In this document: in pieces, positions 34,350 through 47,046 of the stretch
Layout of the letters: the number at the start of each line of letters is the position of its first letter
Position numbering within the stretch: position 1 is the first letter of the stretch
Position numbers and translations under genes: made by a program
Assembly: GCF_018687715.1 (NCBI RefSeq)
Contig: NC_056758.1
Coordinates: 34,691,467-34,755,466, forward strand
Direction: 5' to 3'
Origin: Carya illinoinensis
Taxonomy: Eukaryota > Streptophyta > Magnoliopsida > Fagales > Juglandaceae
DNA: 64,000 nt
The notes under the pieces: model-generated
Seen by the model: only the letters and a program-made list of their open reading frames with translations
Database searches by the model: none
Told to the model about the DNA's origin: nothing

Positions 34350-35323
34350 TTAGGCCAAGAAAATCTCCATGCTCTCGTCCTTCACAGTGTTACACACGGG
34401 ACAATATTCAAGAAAAGCTTCACAATACTTGCAGGAACAGAGGTGTCTGCAAGGAAGAAAAAGAACACACGAGCTACGAGAGTAACAGCTCTTACAAGTC
34501 ATACTTTTGATATTCCTTTTTACCTCTTTTTGTCCTATATCCTCTCCCTCACATGAACCACAAAACGACGCTGCATCTTCGGCTGTATTCCTCTCCAAAA
34601 CCACTCTCTCTTTGACCTGCTCGAGCCTGTTGTTTAGATCTACGACCGTGACTTCGCTTGCTTTGGCTATCCTTCGCCATGTTTCGCTATCCGTTTCGGC
34701 TTTTCTCACGCATTCTTGGAGCTCCATAGTTCTCATTGTTGCTCGTGCCAAGTCGTCTTCTTTTTGCCTAATCAAACTCGACGTTTTCGATTCGATATTA
34801 CTCAAGATGACTGCAAGTTCTTGCTTCCTTTGCTCGTGCAGAGCTAGTCTCAACCTTTCATACTGTTCATAGAGGGAAAAAAAAGGATAATGAGAGAGAA
34901 ACAGTAGACGTTCCATCGATAATAAAAGCACGGAAACCCCATAAATGAACCTTCACGACCCAAAAAACAATTCCACGGGCTCCACAAAATTTTATTTCAA
35001 ATAAAAGCGTATGAGATATGACGGGTTATTACCTGTAAATGAAGAATGTGGTCTATCCCCTGGCTCTCCAACTTAAACTGAGCATCCAAAGATTGAAAAA
35101 AGGCCATTGGAGGGAAGCTATTGCAACTCGAAGACGATGTAACCCCTTCGTTGCTATCAAAATTACACAACTTTTGAGTGCTCCGCTGAAGAGGAAACTG
35201 ACTGTGTTGAGGATATTGATGAAGGATAAAACGAAAGTCGTCAACAAACCCAAAAGGTGGATCCTGTTGGCCAGTCATGGGAAAACCTGTAGTTTCTTGG
35301 TAAAACTGTCCCTGAACAGCCAT
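34350..35323 (-). CDS. BOI-related RING E3 ubiquitin ligase (S-RNase-binding protein type)
   Basis: Two exons (35323-35033 and 34862-34350, phase 0) give 267 residues. An in-frame ATG three codons upstream (35332) is an alternative start. The order is: N-terminal variable region with QDPPFGFVDDFRF; coiled coil (about 95-185) with YERLRLALHEQRKQ and a WRRIAKASEVTVVDLNNRLEQV stretch, the WRD-like region of this family; C-terminal RING (about 222-262) with CKSCYSRSSCVLFLPCRHLCSCKYC..CPVC, all Cys/His ligands present. The family (BOI, BRG1-3) ubiquitinates partner proteins and acts in pathogen and stress responses, cell-death control and gibberellin signalling. The substrate here is unknown. Length and two-exon form match the family. 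Confidence 0.92.
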
Positions 35324-35600
35324 CCTAACCATCGATCGCCAGAATTAAGAACAGAAACCAAAACGTACCCTTCTTTTCACATATTTCATGGGTTGCATTA
35401 AAAGGGAACGAGAAGTGAAACGAGACGAGGTAGGTTTGAAGCTAGAGGATTGGTGTTCTTGTTATATCAGAAAAGATGCATGACCTTTTCTCTTTCTAGA
35501 TCCTCTCTTTATTTGGCATAACCCTTGCCTCCTTTGTTGCTGTGGTTTCTGGTTTAACTGAAAGAGAGACCACTTTGAAAGAAACCCGTGCATGGGTGGT

Positions 35601-35608
35601 TTTATATA
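35601..35608 (-). promoter_or_regulatory. Candidate TATA box of BOI-type gene
   Basis: The minus strand reads TATATAAA about 270 bases upstream of the start codon. Confidence 0.45.
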
Positions 35609-37417
35609 GAGTAGGAAAAATGACAAACGCATTAATAATATGCATTTATCGTTGCTTAATGGGATTTTTTAATTTTTATGGGTAATAACTCGTTTGCATG
35701 AACATAATTAATTACGAATCTAAAAACAGAAAAGAAAGAGTGCCAAGAAAAAACAACTCCGAAATTAACAATACCACAAAGTTATATAGCTATTAGAAAA
35801 ATAAATTACGTGTAATAACATTGACGAACAGTGTGTTTATATAATGATTAAGTGCTTCATTTTTTCTTAGTTTTGTCTACGAAATGATTAAATTGTTTTT
35901 CTGAGAAATTGACGATTTTAATAATTTGCATTCAAATGGGAAAAAAAAATAATCAAGGAAAAGACAGAAAGAGCCTCTAGCTTCTTTTGTGAACTCCCAA
36001 ACGCTCGCAACCAATAGCTAGCATTTATGAGAGAGAGATACAGGGGTGGCGCGCAAACGACGACGTACACATGCAGATTTTGTGACAGGGAGTCACAGAA
36101 CTCTCGAGTCAGAGATTTTCATCGATAGAGAGAGGAGAGAGAGAGCGGTGTTGGTGAAAGAGAAATCACTCAATCGCGACGTGAAAGGGTCAGACGTTAT
36201 GGAGCGAATTCAGAAATCGGAGCAACTTGTCATTTTTGTCAGTTTGGTCATTGGGAAAGGCTGAATAATAGCCAAAAAGATGGAGGATAAAGGGTTTGAA
36301 TTCTACGTAAGGTCATATTTGTTGTGTCCGTTCAGAAACGACAAAAATCCACGTAAGACTACTGTATATATGGACCCTGTATAGTACTGCTGGCCTCTTG
36401 ATTACAAATGGTTTTTCTAAATCCACGTCGACACTTGAGGGGCCCAACAACCGTCAATTAACAGCCTAAAGATTAGGAATTTGACAGTAAAAGTATTTCT
36501 TTTTATTAATAATTATAATTTTTTAAATTCGTATATAAAATATAATAAATAATTAAAATTTAAATAAAATATTATTATAAATAATATTTTATTTAAATTT
36601 CAATTATTATATCAACTTATTTTATCCCAATTTACTATCCAAAATTCTTTTAATTATTGTAATATTTTAAAATTTTTATATAAAATATAATAAATATTTT
36701 TTTTTTAATTTTTAAAAAATAATAATATTTTATTTAATTTTCGCTCCAAACTTATCCCAACCTTCCCGAGTCCATACTACTACAATCTAAACTGAAAGAA
36801 ACGTAGGATAAGCTTCGAACACTGAAAAATAGGGGCTGCAATTCCATAAATTGCAATGTGTTTGTTTTCTTTCTTTTATGTTCTGAATTCCAGTCAGGCT
36901 GTAATCAGCAAGGCATCATTCTAAATTCGAAAGAACTCCAATAATAATAAAGAAAATTATACTTATATGAGTCATATTTGCAAGCGGATATAATATATTT
37001 AACAAAAAATTATATCTACAAATTGATATAATAATATTTGCAAGCCTATATATAATCAATCCAACTACAAACTTTGAGGCCATTTAAGATCATTACGAGG
37101 TTTTTAACTGCATAATATCATTCCAACCGTCAAATACCTATCTTCCTAGTACCTACCAAAAATAGAAGACGGGAAAAAAAATCAACAAAGAGAAAAGATA
37201 GTCGCTAATCAGCAAAAACAAGTATCCCATGCGGCGACAACTTATACACAACATCAAGATTCAAAGGTTAAACCTTCCCGCCTACATAAAGAGTTTGCAT
37301 TTTGTTTCAGTGTTTTGTATAATAATTTATTCGTAATGCCGCATACCAAGATTTAAGACTCACCAAACCCAGCGGCTCAAGCTGATAGCAAAGTCCAAAC
37401 CCAATAACAAATCTTTT
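35609..37417. other. Intergenic, with AT-rich fold-back element near 36480-36770
   Basis: Holds a purine-rich GAGAGA stretch (about 36026-36150) upstream of the BOI-type gene. An AT-rich segment at 36480-36770 resembles the recurring fold-back elements in this window. No gene is seen; the ORF at 36046-36264 is low-complexity. Confidence 0.4.
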
Positions 37418-40228
37418 CTACTTGTCTGTCTTGATTCTAGCAGATTCTCCTACTGCACTTTCCATTCTAGCATACCAATCACCAATCCTCGTATGCTCAA
37501 CCATGTCTCTGCCTGACCTGAGGTGTCGGATGGGCCTCAGGACACCGAAGACAGCTAGATCGGCCAGATTAGGATTTAACCCACCTGTATAACATAGGAA
37601 ATAAGAAATAAGTCGATATTTCTTAAAAATAGCTTATACCACACAATGCGAATTTGACTACATCATGATGCCAGTCAAACATACCAAGAAACTGCCGGCC
37701 CTTCAGACCATCTACCCATGTTTCTGCAGCTTCATACAGGGCTGCACGTTCATTTGTGATGTTGTGTTTCTTCTTCAATTTCTTTGACACAAAATACATA
37801 GCTGCAGCTCCAGCATACTTCGCAATTATCCTCTCAGTGAAACTGAAATTGCCTAAGTATAAGAGGGACCAGCAAAAGAATTTGAGGTTGTCAGCAAAAT
37901 TTAGGTCTAAAACAGTTTAAACATGTTGAGGGACAAAAGCAAGGAGATATTTTATAGATTACAAATATCCATGCTCTAGGCTAATTGAGGAGAGGATCTC
38001 CCCATATAAAGTCCTTTAAAACTTTCAAATTAACCAATCAGTGAAGCGTCAATACAATTCAAAAGTGATTATATTCTCTATGAGAGAGAAGTGTTACAAT
38101 ATATATCTATGATGGACTCCCCACGTCTTTAAGTACATATACTCCATATTAAGAGTGAAAATAAAAACACACAAACGGAAGTAATGTAAGTTGTGAAGGC
38201 TAATGTAATACCATACCGTGAGTGGTGATATAGTCAAATGACTCGAGAGATTCAGAAGTAGTTCGATAAATATTTGGAGATAAGACATGCACCAAGTGAT
38301 TATCCACCCACCTACAGCATCATCAATTCATCTGTCAAAGGCTGCTTTACAGCAACACATAAGCTCAATCTTATGGGATGAATCGGATGATGGATGGAAT
38401 GCAGTAGGACAAACAATTTGACTTAATGCAACAACAAACAACAGTTAGTGATTTGTACAATTATTCAAAGTGGAAGTCTTCCTTATAATATAACTAAACT
38501 GATGATACCCATCTCCGGACTCTTTTTATTCAACTAAAACCATATTCGTTCACAAAAGAATATAGGAATTGGGAAAAATACACTTTTCAGTCACAAATTA
38601 CTTCCCATTTTTCACTCTGCGCCCTAAAGTATAAGAAGTTTCAATTTGCAGCCTCAACTACCCAGGGTTCTCAATTTTCACCTCCGGTTTAGATCTGCAA
38701 CATTAAAATGAACGAAAATTTGGCCATGTAGCACAACCATGATGGTCCAATTTTATTTGATGGTGCAAAGTGAGACCTATTGGTAGTTAGCTGCAAGATA
38801 AAAACTTGGTAGTTTATGATACAAAATGGAAAAATATGGTAGTTTATGAGTGAAAAAGACAATTTTCCCATAGGAATTTTGGCTACGAATGTTTCCAAAA
38901 GTTATAGACGGTTTAGGTTGAAAATTGGCTTTTTGTAGTTTATGATGCAAAGTGAATAAAAATGGAAGGTATTTTATGAGTAAAAAATATAACTGCCTCA
39001 TAAGAATCTCAACTGTACAAGTTAACAAAGAACAACAAACATACCCACGCCATTTCCGTTCTTCATCACCATCCACGACAGGGTTATCGAGATGAATCTT
39101 TTGGAACAACTTATCAATTATGTCTGCACATTTAAAATGAGCTGAATTAACGAAAACCATCACAGAATATATTAAGCGAACTTCGTAGATTAATCTTATA
39201 TTCATACTTAAGTCATAAAACATCAGGGGAAGTAAAAAAACCTGAAGAATCGACCATCTGTTCACCATCAACCTTCAGTATAGGCACCTTTTTGTAATCA
39301 GACCACTTGATCTCCTTTTTGTTGATGGGGTTAACCTCCACTACTTCGTAGGGAATTTTGTAATAATCCAAGAAAGCTGAAAGGAAATCAAATTAATAAG
39401 AAAATCATGGAAATAAGTCAAGAAATTACATTTTGGTAGAAATCTATTAATATTTTCATAAGTATGCTTTGGTAATGACTTGTGCATGCAGTCGAGCACA
39501 CTAACATATTTATTAGCTTAAAAATAAATTTAAAATTATTTAACATAACACCAAACCCAAAGATTATACTACTAAAAGAAACCATTTTTCAGACTTATAT
39601 ATAATATTTTTCCCATATCCATCATTAAAAGCCAATTACCGAGCAAGTTAATGAATAGAGACAGCAAATAACTATTATTGTGTAAAGATTGAAACTGAAG
39701 CTCATTCTTTTTGCTAGGAATCAAACATCAATTACTCATTCCTTTTAGATAATCTAAGGACTGTAACAGAGCAACATCCATTCCAAAACGAAGTTACTTG
39801 AAATCTCGCACTGTGAGCGCATTAATTTTATTTTAATTTTTACCTTTGATTTTATTGCAGAAAGGGCAAGCTTCGTACTGGTAAAGAACCACGTCTTTGG
39901 GGGAGAATTTTTCGGGACGAAGTGACTCCTTCGCTAGAGATGTGGCCGCGGCAGAGAAGAACCTGGTCCCCGCGACGCCGTTTGCGACAGATGGACCCGA
40001 TGAGCCAAAGCAATCGACGAGTCCTCGCGACATGAGCCACTGTGGATTGGAGCTGGCCTTTAAATCCGAAGTGCCGTAGAGCGCCAATCGAAGCAGTCGC
40101 TGGTCAGCTGCGGTGGCGACGGCAGCGCCTCCTCCGATGGATCGACTGAGAATGGCGAGCTCGTTGACATTAACCCTTCTCATCATCATCACTAGCGAAG
40201 TCAAAACTAATTTGGGTCTGTCCGTCAC
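37418..40228 (-). CDS. Prostaglandin E synthase 2-like protein (glutaredoxin + GST domains), 6 exons
   Basis: Exons on the minus strand are 40228-39844, 39376-39242, 39123-39045, 38311-38217, 37852-37685 and 37584-37418, in frame, about 342 residues. The first 100 residues are Arg/Ala/Ser-rich and resemble an organelle-targeting leader; methionines at 14-16 are alternative starts. A glutaredoxin-like domain follows, with redox motif CPFC at 121-124, YKIPYEVVEVNP and KVPILKVDGEQMVDSS. A helical GST-like C-terminal domain comes next (WVDNHLVHVLSPNIYRT, KYAGAAAMYFVSKKL, NLADLAVFGVLRPIRHL). This matches membrane-associated PGES-2-type proteins, which in animals bind glutathione and haem. The plant role is not established, and prostaglandin synthesis should not be assumed. 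It is head-to-head with the gene at 40860. Confidence 0.92.
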
Positions 40229-40859
40229 TCTTTGATTTAGGGTTCAGGGTTTTGGCTGAAATTGAACGCACGACGCTTCAACCATTTCCGTAGCCACAAC
40301 AACCGTAAAGATCATGTGTGTGAACGACCACGGTGGTCGAGCGGCTGGAAACGAATCTTCAGAGACACGTGTCGAAATCAGGTCGACCCATTCGTTCTTT
40401 AGCCGCGGTGCACCCGCTTGGTGTTCGATTCCTATTGGAGCGTAAGAGAAAACGTAACAACGACGTAACGCGGTTCTAAGTAGTGCGCCTTCCCAGAAAG
40501 AGCCACAACAAACTAAGAAACTCCGAGAAAATACGCATATACAGAAGAGAATTTAAGTCAAATATAAGGGCATTATCGGAATAAGGAATCTACTTCGATG
40601 CCAACTAATTTCAGTCTCGCATTATATATAGCCCCACAAGGATTACTCCATGCTTATATTTTTCTCCTCGTGCTCTCGTTCGCAGCCTTGGAGATTGTCA
40701 GAAAGCCGTAAACCTAGGGTTTCATTCTTCGATTCTTTCGTCTTCGATTTAGAGTAAAAATTGTTTGTGCCAAAATCTTTGCCTTCGCTTCCTTCTTTAA
40801 GGAACCTAATCGCGATCCGGAGAATCACCGAACCGTGGGGGGATTTCTCGTAATCGGGG
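40229..40859. promoter_or_regulatory. Divergent promoter between PGES2-like and lysine-rich protein genes
   Basis: Only 631 bp separate the two start codons, which point away from each other. A TATATATA run at 40623-40630 could serve the rightward gene (leader about 200 bases). The leftward side is GC-richer and lacks an obvious TATA. Shared control is inference. Confidence 0.55.
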
Positions 40860-43548
40860 ATGTCTCGGTGCTATCCGTACCCCCCTCCGGGGTATGTGAA
40901 GAGCGGGGAGCCATGGATCGATTGGACTAAGGTTTGTTGAGCAATCTGGTTTTTGCGTTTATGCTCAACTGCATAATTGTAAATAATTGATGTGCAAGGG
41001 CTTTCTGTATATGATACAAGCTTATCCTTGTATTCGAGAATCGATGTTTCTTGTAGTGTAGATTATTTTGTATACATGAATGAACAATGAGCAAGAATTG
41101 GGTATATACGTGAGGGAGATTTGAATCATGAGATGATGTGAGAATCATTCTTTTTATAGACTGAATGGGATAAAGATTCTGATTAAGACTGACCGTCACT
41201 AGTATTTGGTTTTGTTGGTAATTCGCGACTTATTGTACCACTCGTTGGACCTAACTGTAATAATCTTGGTCTGGGTTGAAGAGACTCTAAGGACTTGAAT
41301 TTTGAAAGGATTGAACCTCTTGATTTGCGCTGCGGGATGGGATGGTATGAGTTGGATGAAGACTGGGTCAGTGGATTTTCAAGAATGTGGGTAGAAGGAA
41401 AACGAGGCAAAGCGTCTGTCGATCATTGTAAAAAGGGTTTGTATGAAGGGGAATGAAAATTGGAGCTTTTCTCGAGTTTAATTATGTCCAAGTTTGATAT
41501 TGCACTTGTGTTGGTATTTTCTTTTCTTGATCAGTTTCTTCAGGGAGATTTCTCGCTAGTGAACTTAAATTCTGGTTGAGATAGACTAGATCTGGGATTA
41601 CTGATCACACTTTGGGGTATCGATCTATGATTAGGTTTTAGGAAAATGATACTCTCATACCATTTGACAACCCAACTTGATCAAATTGATTTTTTTCCAA
41701 AATTTTGCGGTTTCTTAAATAAAAATGATAACTTTTCTTCTTATAAAATCAAAATGTTGAAAAAAGGGAAAAAAACAATTTCGTTAATTTGGTCAAGCTA
41801 AATTGTCAAATGGTATGCTCAGTAGCAGGGTCCTAGGTCGTAAAACAGGGGACTTCATTAAAGTTCAATTTATAATGCACAACCTACTTGTGGAGTGAGT
41901 AGTTGAAAATATGAAGTCATAACATTTATGGTATATAATTAATCCCACTACCATGTGATTTCATTCCCGTCAATTGTTACTCATTGATTCTATAAATACA
42001 GAAAACTATTAATAGCATTAGTCTTTTGTTTGAAATCAATAACTGATAGAATCAGATGTGAAAAAGTTTGTCTGAATTAATCTTGTAAGACACCCGCTGA
42101 CAAGAATCTTCTGATTAATGTCTAAGTTCTGGGTTTTTACCTTAGTCACAGGGAGGTAGAACGAATTTTCCCTTTCAATTATTAAACATTCCTTAAAGAC
42201 CGTTGTTCATGTTGTACACAATCTTTTAGACCATGTTTCAAGGTAGAGGCTGCATATATCTGGACCAAATCTTGAACCAGAGGCAGTGCATGTTGGTTTA
42301 GATTATATGCTGCTTTGTAACAACTGCCTGACAACATGATCAATCTCTGCTTGCTTCTTTAGATGATCACTTCTTCTAGTAGATGATATAACCTTGAAGA
42401 ATGGTGTAAGGGTGGTAAAAGTGCTAGTGCTTTTATTATCAGTTTATTTTCCATGTTCTTGGTTTTATTAGCCTGGATGGTGCTTGCTTCTTTCCTAGCC
42501 CTCTATTTTAAAATTATTGTAATGGTGCTATTTATAGCTCCAAAGAGAAAGGGAGAAGGTCAAAACAGATATTAAGAAAGAGAAGAAGAGGGAGGAGAAG
42601 AAGAAGAGAAGGAAAGCACATAGAGGAAAAGAGAAACCCACTGTTATTGGCGACGACAAAAAAAGAAAGCTCAATTATCAGAAGTATGTGCAACTAGAGA
42701 AAACTAGAGCAGAGCCATGTGGTGAATATTTTCAAAAGCAAATTGAAGCCGAGGCTGAACAATTTGAAAAGAGTGATCTTACTGAAGAACAGGAGCGGCC
42801 AATTTGCTCTCCAAACATATGCTCCGACAGCTCTCAAAGAAGCAACAAGAGGAAAAGGGATACCTCACCAACTAGTGGCTTTCGCAGTCATGGTGAGTTT
42901 GGGGTGCCCATTCATTTGGGGATGCCTTCAAACCACAAGATGGACATTTTTCACTTATAAAAGAATTTTAGATGGATTTTATTAGTTCTTTATGTGGGCT
43001 TTATTTTAATTTGCTTTTTTTTTTTAAATTATTATTATTATTATCATGAAATAGGAACTATTGTCCGGATTCGGCTGCCATCGAGAAAGGACCGAGATGA
43101 TGAGAAGTCGTGCTCCACTTCTGGAAGGGTAGATTTTCATGCTCAACAGAAGAATGGAAGTGTCGATGTTCCCAATCAAGTGCTTTTATGCTCTTCTAAT
43201 GGAAGGGAAAATATACTTGCTGAGATGCTCACAACTGAGCAAAAAAAAGAACTCCCCTGTCCAGTGCCAGAGAGGATTGAAACATCGTACAAAAGTGAGA
43301 CTGAGAGGACAGAATATCTATATAAAGCTTTGATTGAGGACTGGGTGCCGCCTCGCACTCAGATTCATGAAAATTTATTAAGTGATGAAGAGTGGCTCTT
43401 TAAGAAGAAGAAGCAGGAAGAAAGACGTGCGTCTCAAAAATTTGAAGCCGGTAATGATGTCATATCTTGTAGTCGCAAGTTGTGGCCACAAGGCCATTAC
43501 TTGCCTGAGGCTGACATGTATGCATTACCCTATACTGTTCCGTTTTGA
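40860..43548 (+). CDS. Lysine-rich plant protein of unknown function, 3 exons
   Basis: Exons 40860-40931, 42538-42892 and 43055-43548 give 306 residues. The N-terminus MSRCYPYPPPGYVKSG is a conserved signature of a plant-specific family often left uncharacterised. A highly charged Lys/Glu stretch follows (LQREREKVKTDIKKEKKR onward, residues about 25-75) with basic clusters that could be nuclear signals. The middle is serine-rich (SNKRKRDTSPTSG). The C-terminus is conserved (LIEDWVPPRTQ, DEEWLF, LWPQGHYLPEADMYALPYTVPF in short blocks). Intron 1 is 1.6 kb. No enzyme domain is recognised. Names such as 'DNA ligase-like' or 'myb-like protein X' used for relatives reflect low-complexity matches. 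Function unknown. Confidence 0.82.
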
Positions 43549-43997
43549 TTATTTTTCCATTTGTATTCGGTAGCTTGTACAGTTATATTGAGGATTATAC
43601 AGGAAGTTTTGATAATTCGATTGTTCCCAACTAATTTTGCAGTGATTAGCCGAAGTCCATTAGTGCCTTTTTTGGGTTTTTTTTGGTCTGCATATAGAAT
43701 GGATGTCAGAGCATACACATACAGAGATTGTGGTTGGAATGGATCGAGTAGAGCCATAATTTAGGGACGCCCAATGTTTTGATGATATTACGCAATATTA
43801 CGCAGTATTGGAAGTTGTAAGATTTTAAAAGAAAAATGCTAAAAGTATGTTCAATAGTATTTATCAATTTTAATGGACAAAGCGGTGGTGATAATAAAAT
43901 TCTTGTTTCAGTCCAAGCGGTGCTTTAGTCGGAAACAAACCACCTTGCTTTATATCTACATATCGTTGCTTACAACATCCTACATTGATGATCACGA

Positions 43998-46900
43998 TCA
44001 GTGTCGCCGTTGTTTCAAGTAGTCCTTTAACATAAAGTGTCTAGGCTTTTCTGCATTACTTAGACATGTCTCAGTATCCCCACTACTTGGGGAGTTGTTG
44101 TCATTTTCTGTCTGAAGCAATGCAGAGTCACTTTGTCGCTTGCAACCAAATTCCGGATAAAGGTCATCTTCATCTTGATTTCCCAATTCTTTCGTATCAA
44201 TATTATGGGGGACACAATCTTCAGCACCTTTCTCCCCTTTTAATATCTTCAGTATCTGCACCAGGGAACACAAACGATCAATTTCCTTTTTGCTACTTCT
44301 TAAATGTCAATCAAAGAGAGCAATGACAAATCGTAACATATTTTTTGGGCAACATGTTTCTTATTAAAATAACAAGCAACGGCATTTGAAGCAGAAAATG
44401 GAACAGTGCTCCAAAGAAAACAGCAGTCGTAATGAGCTTCGACTTTGGGCCTAGCTTTTGAAAAATCAGGATGCTATCCGAAATTGTTGGAGCTAAAAGT
44501 GTATAATCTATGTATCATATATACAAGAAAAATAAATGTGGCAAGTCGAATGATATTTCCGTACCTGGCTCATTTTTGGACGAAGTCGAGCTGACTGGCT
44601 AACGCAGAGGCTTGCTGCCAATACCATTTTATGCATTTGATCGACATCGAAGTCCTCCTCTAACTTTGGGTCCAACAATGCTTTAACATCTCCACTCTTC
44701 AATAATGGTTTTGCCTAGATGAATATATAATTTGATCATGCAGCTCAGGGCTTAGAAGTTTATAAAAAACAGAGGCGTGAAAATAAAAATTCATAAATTA
44801 TCGATGAAATATCGGCAATAGAAAGTAGGTAATGAAGAATGTTCTTACCCATTTGACCAAACTTATTTGGTCTTTCAGGGTATGATAATCAATTGGCTTT
44901 CTTCCTGATATAAGCTCGAGCAGAACCACACCGAAGGAGTATACATCAATTTTATTACTCACCCTTCCTCGCATGAAATATTCAGGAGCAATATACCCAA
45001 AAGTCCCTACCACGTCACTGTGTATCTCATAAGTTGAATCCGTGGGTCCCCATATAGAAAGCCCGAAGTCAGATAGCTGCCATCAAGAAATTAAAGCTGC
45101 ATTAGTAGAATGTCGATCTCCTAAGTTCTAAGAGAAATGAGTCCTAAAACCTTTTTTCAGAAAAGGAATGTCAAATTTCATTCTACTGGCTCACAAATTT
45201 CAAAACGTCAACCAGAAGAACATAGATTGAAAATAAAGAGGATTCGCACACTGGCTTGGACTCAGAGACACCAATTGGCCTCGTTTGGTTATATAGTTCA
45301 ATGAGATGTTTTGTTGAAAGTTGAATAAAATATTATTATAATATAATTTTTTAATATTAGTTTTGTTTTAGTATTAGAAAACTTGAATTGTTTATTATAT
45401 TTTAGGTGAAAATTTGATAAAATTGTAATGATATGAGATGAGATGTAATAGCCTTCCGACTCCTAATAAAGATCACTACTGCATGCTAAAGAAGTACCTG
45501 TGGCTGAAACTCATTCGAAAGAAGAATGTTTGAAGATTTTACATCTCTGTGAATAACTGGCCTAGGACATTCTTTGTGGAGGTAATTTAAAGCCTCAGCA
45601 ACTGCAACAGCCAATTTAAACCTCACTTCCCATGGCAACACAGATCTGTTCCCATGACCTGCATAACAGATAAATAAATAAATAAAATGCATATTAATGA
45701 TTTGAATGGAAATTCTAGAGGGAAGAATGTCAACTTGTTTTGTCACAGAAGATCACCGTGTAAGTTGTCCTCTAAATTCCCCACGGAAAAGAAGTCATAG
45801 ACAGAGATGAGATAGTCATCTTCGAGACATACACCAATAAGAGGTGAAATGTTCTTGTGCTTCAATGTAGAGATGATATCCATTTCTCTGTAGAAGTCAT
45901 TCCAAGCCTTCTCATACGATTTTAATACCTTTACTGCCACTGATCTGCCACCTGGAAGACATCCTCTGTAAACTTTGCTGCACCCTCCCTCTCCAACAAG
46001 ATTTTCTGTAAAATCAAAAATATATTTAGATAGAGAATTAGGCAAAGAGATCAAGATCATCTTTGCTCAAGCTACGAAGCTTATATGCCCAGTAAAAGAG
46101 AAAGGAATAAACCTGAGGAGAAATTGGACGTTGCACTATTCAGCTCCTTGTAACTGAACCACCTACAACCGGTAAAGTTTGTTCTCATGAGAAATTCGAA
46201 CTCCTTGAGAAGACTTTCTGTATCTGTCGAATTATTTTCAGTATCTAAATCCTCAGAAAAACATCTCTCTCTTTCAATATGACTTTCTATTTTATTTGAA
46301 ACTACACCAGTCTGGGTTTGTGGAATTACTGAATTTGACAGGTTAGGCAGGCTCATCAACCCTTGAACAACAGACATATTTCTATCTTCAGAATCTCTTG
46401 AGAAATCAAAACTAGCAGAAGCTGAATTCTTAAGAAGCGGCCAGCCAGGCCTCGATTGTGGAGAATCCTTCATAAGGAAAGAAGCAGAACTCGAAGAAAC
46501 TTCCTCTTTATATTCACAAACGAGGCCAGAATTTTCTTCTGGTTTCCTGCGACTGCCAACTGTTTCGTCTTCAGCCCCAACCGCTTGGGGCAGTGTTCCG
46601 TCTTCATTATCTCCTTCCTCAAAGGTAGAGTTGACAGCCTGCCTCTCGGAAGGTATATCAGTTCTATTCACATCCAAAGCAGTATGATCTTGCAAAATTA
46701 GAGACGTGGATCGAGTAGGTAGGCTCATTACCCATTCAACAACAGACAAATTCCTACCTTTAGATTTTCTCAGAGCTTTCTGATTCGCATGTGCTGTTTT
46801 CCGGAGAAGTGGCCAACCAAGTGTTGATTCTGGTAGCTCTTTTTGGAAAAGAGAAATCGAGTTCAAAGGAGCTTCCTGATCATTTAGGCCGCAATCCCCA

Positions 46901-47046
46901 GTTTTCAAGGCCCCATGATTATCTCCCAGGACACGTTCAGCTGTATGAATTGCATGTAAAATCTCCGGTGCCTCTCCGTCTCTTAAGCTAATATATTCTT
47001 CCATCCTTGTGAGTTTGTAGCTCAACTTAATACGGAGAAAACTCAA
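43998..47046 (-). CDS. Receptor-like cytoplasmic protein kinase (Usp-lacking), 6 exons
   Basis: Exons on the minus strand are 47046-46113, 46005-45757, 45658-45498, 45076-44849, 44714-44565 and 44255-43998, all in frame, about 659 residues; MEEYIS at 47004 is an alternative start. The first 300 residues are a Ser/Glu-rich linker that contains a repeated block (64-117 and 187-241). The kinase domain follows [16 protein letters not shown]-loop [20 protein letters not shown] motif [47 protein letters not shown]. The catalytic residues are present, so it is probably active. Relatives often carry an N-terminal universal-stress-protein domain; none is seen here, though upstream exons beyond 47046 cannot be excluded. 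Intron 3 (between 45076 and 45498) contains an AT-rich fold-back element. Serine/threonine signalling is expected; the pathway is unknown. Confidence 0.88.
45277..45445. mobile_element. AT-rich fold-back MITE in kinase intron
   Basis: Begins CTCGTTTGGTTATATAG, has an AATAAAATATTATTATAATA core, and ends with ATGATATGAGATGAGATG. It lies wholly in an intron and resembles other AT-rich elements here. Confidence 0.55.

Noticed and set aside
36046..36264. 72-residue basic ORF upstream of the BOI-type gene
   Set aside because: Encoded by a GAGAGA/purine-rich stretch in a probable promoter region; no conserved pattern.
37418..40228. Naming the gene a true prostaglandin synthase
   Set aside because: Only the glutaredoxin/GST architecture is visible; prostaglandin chemistry is not established for plant members.
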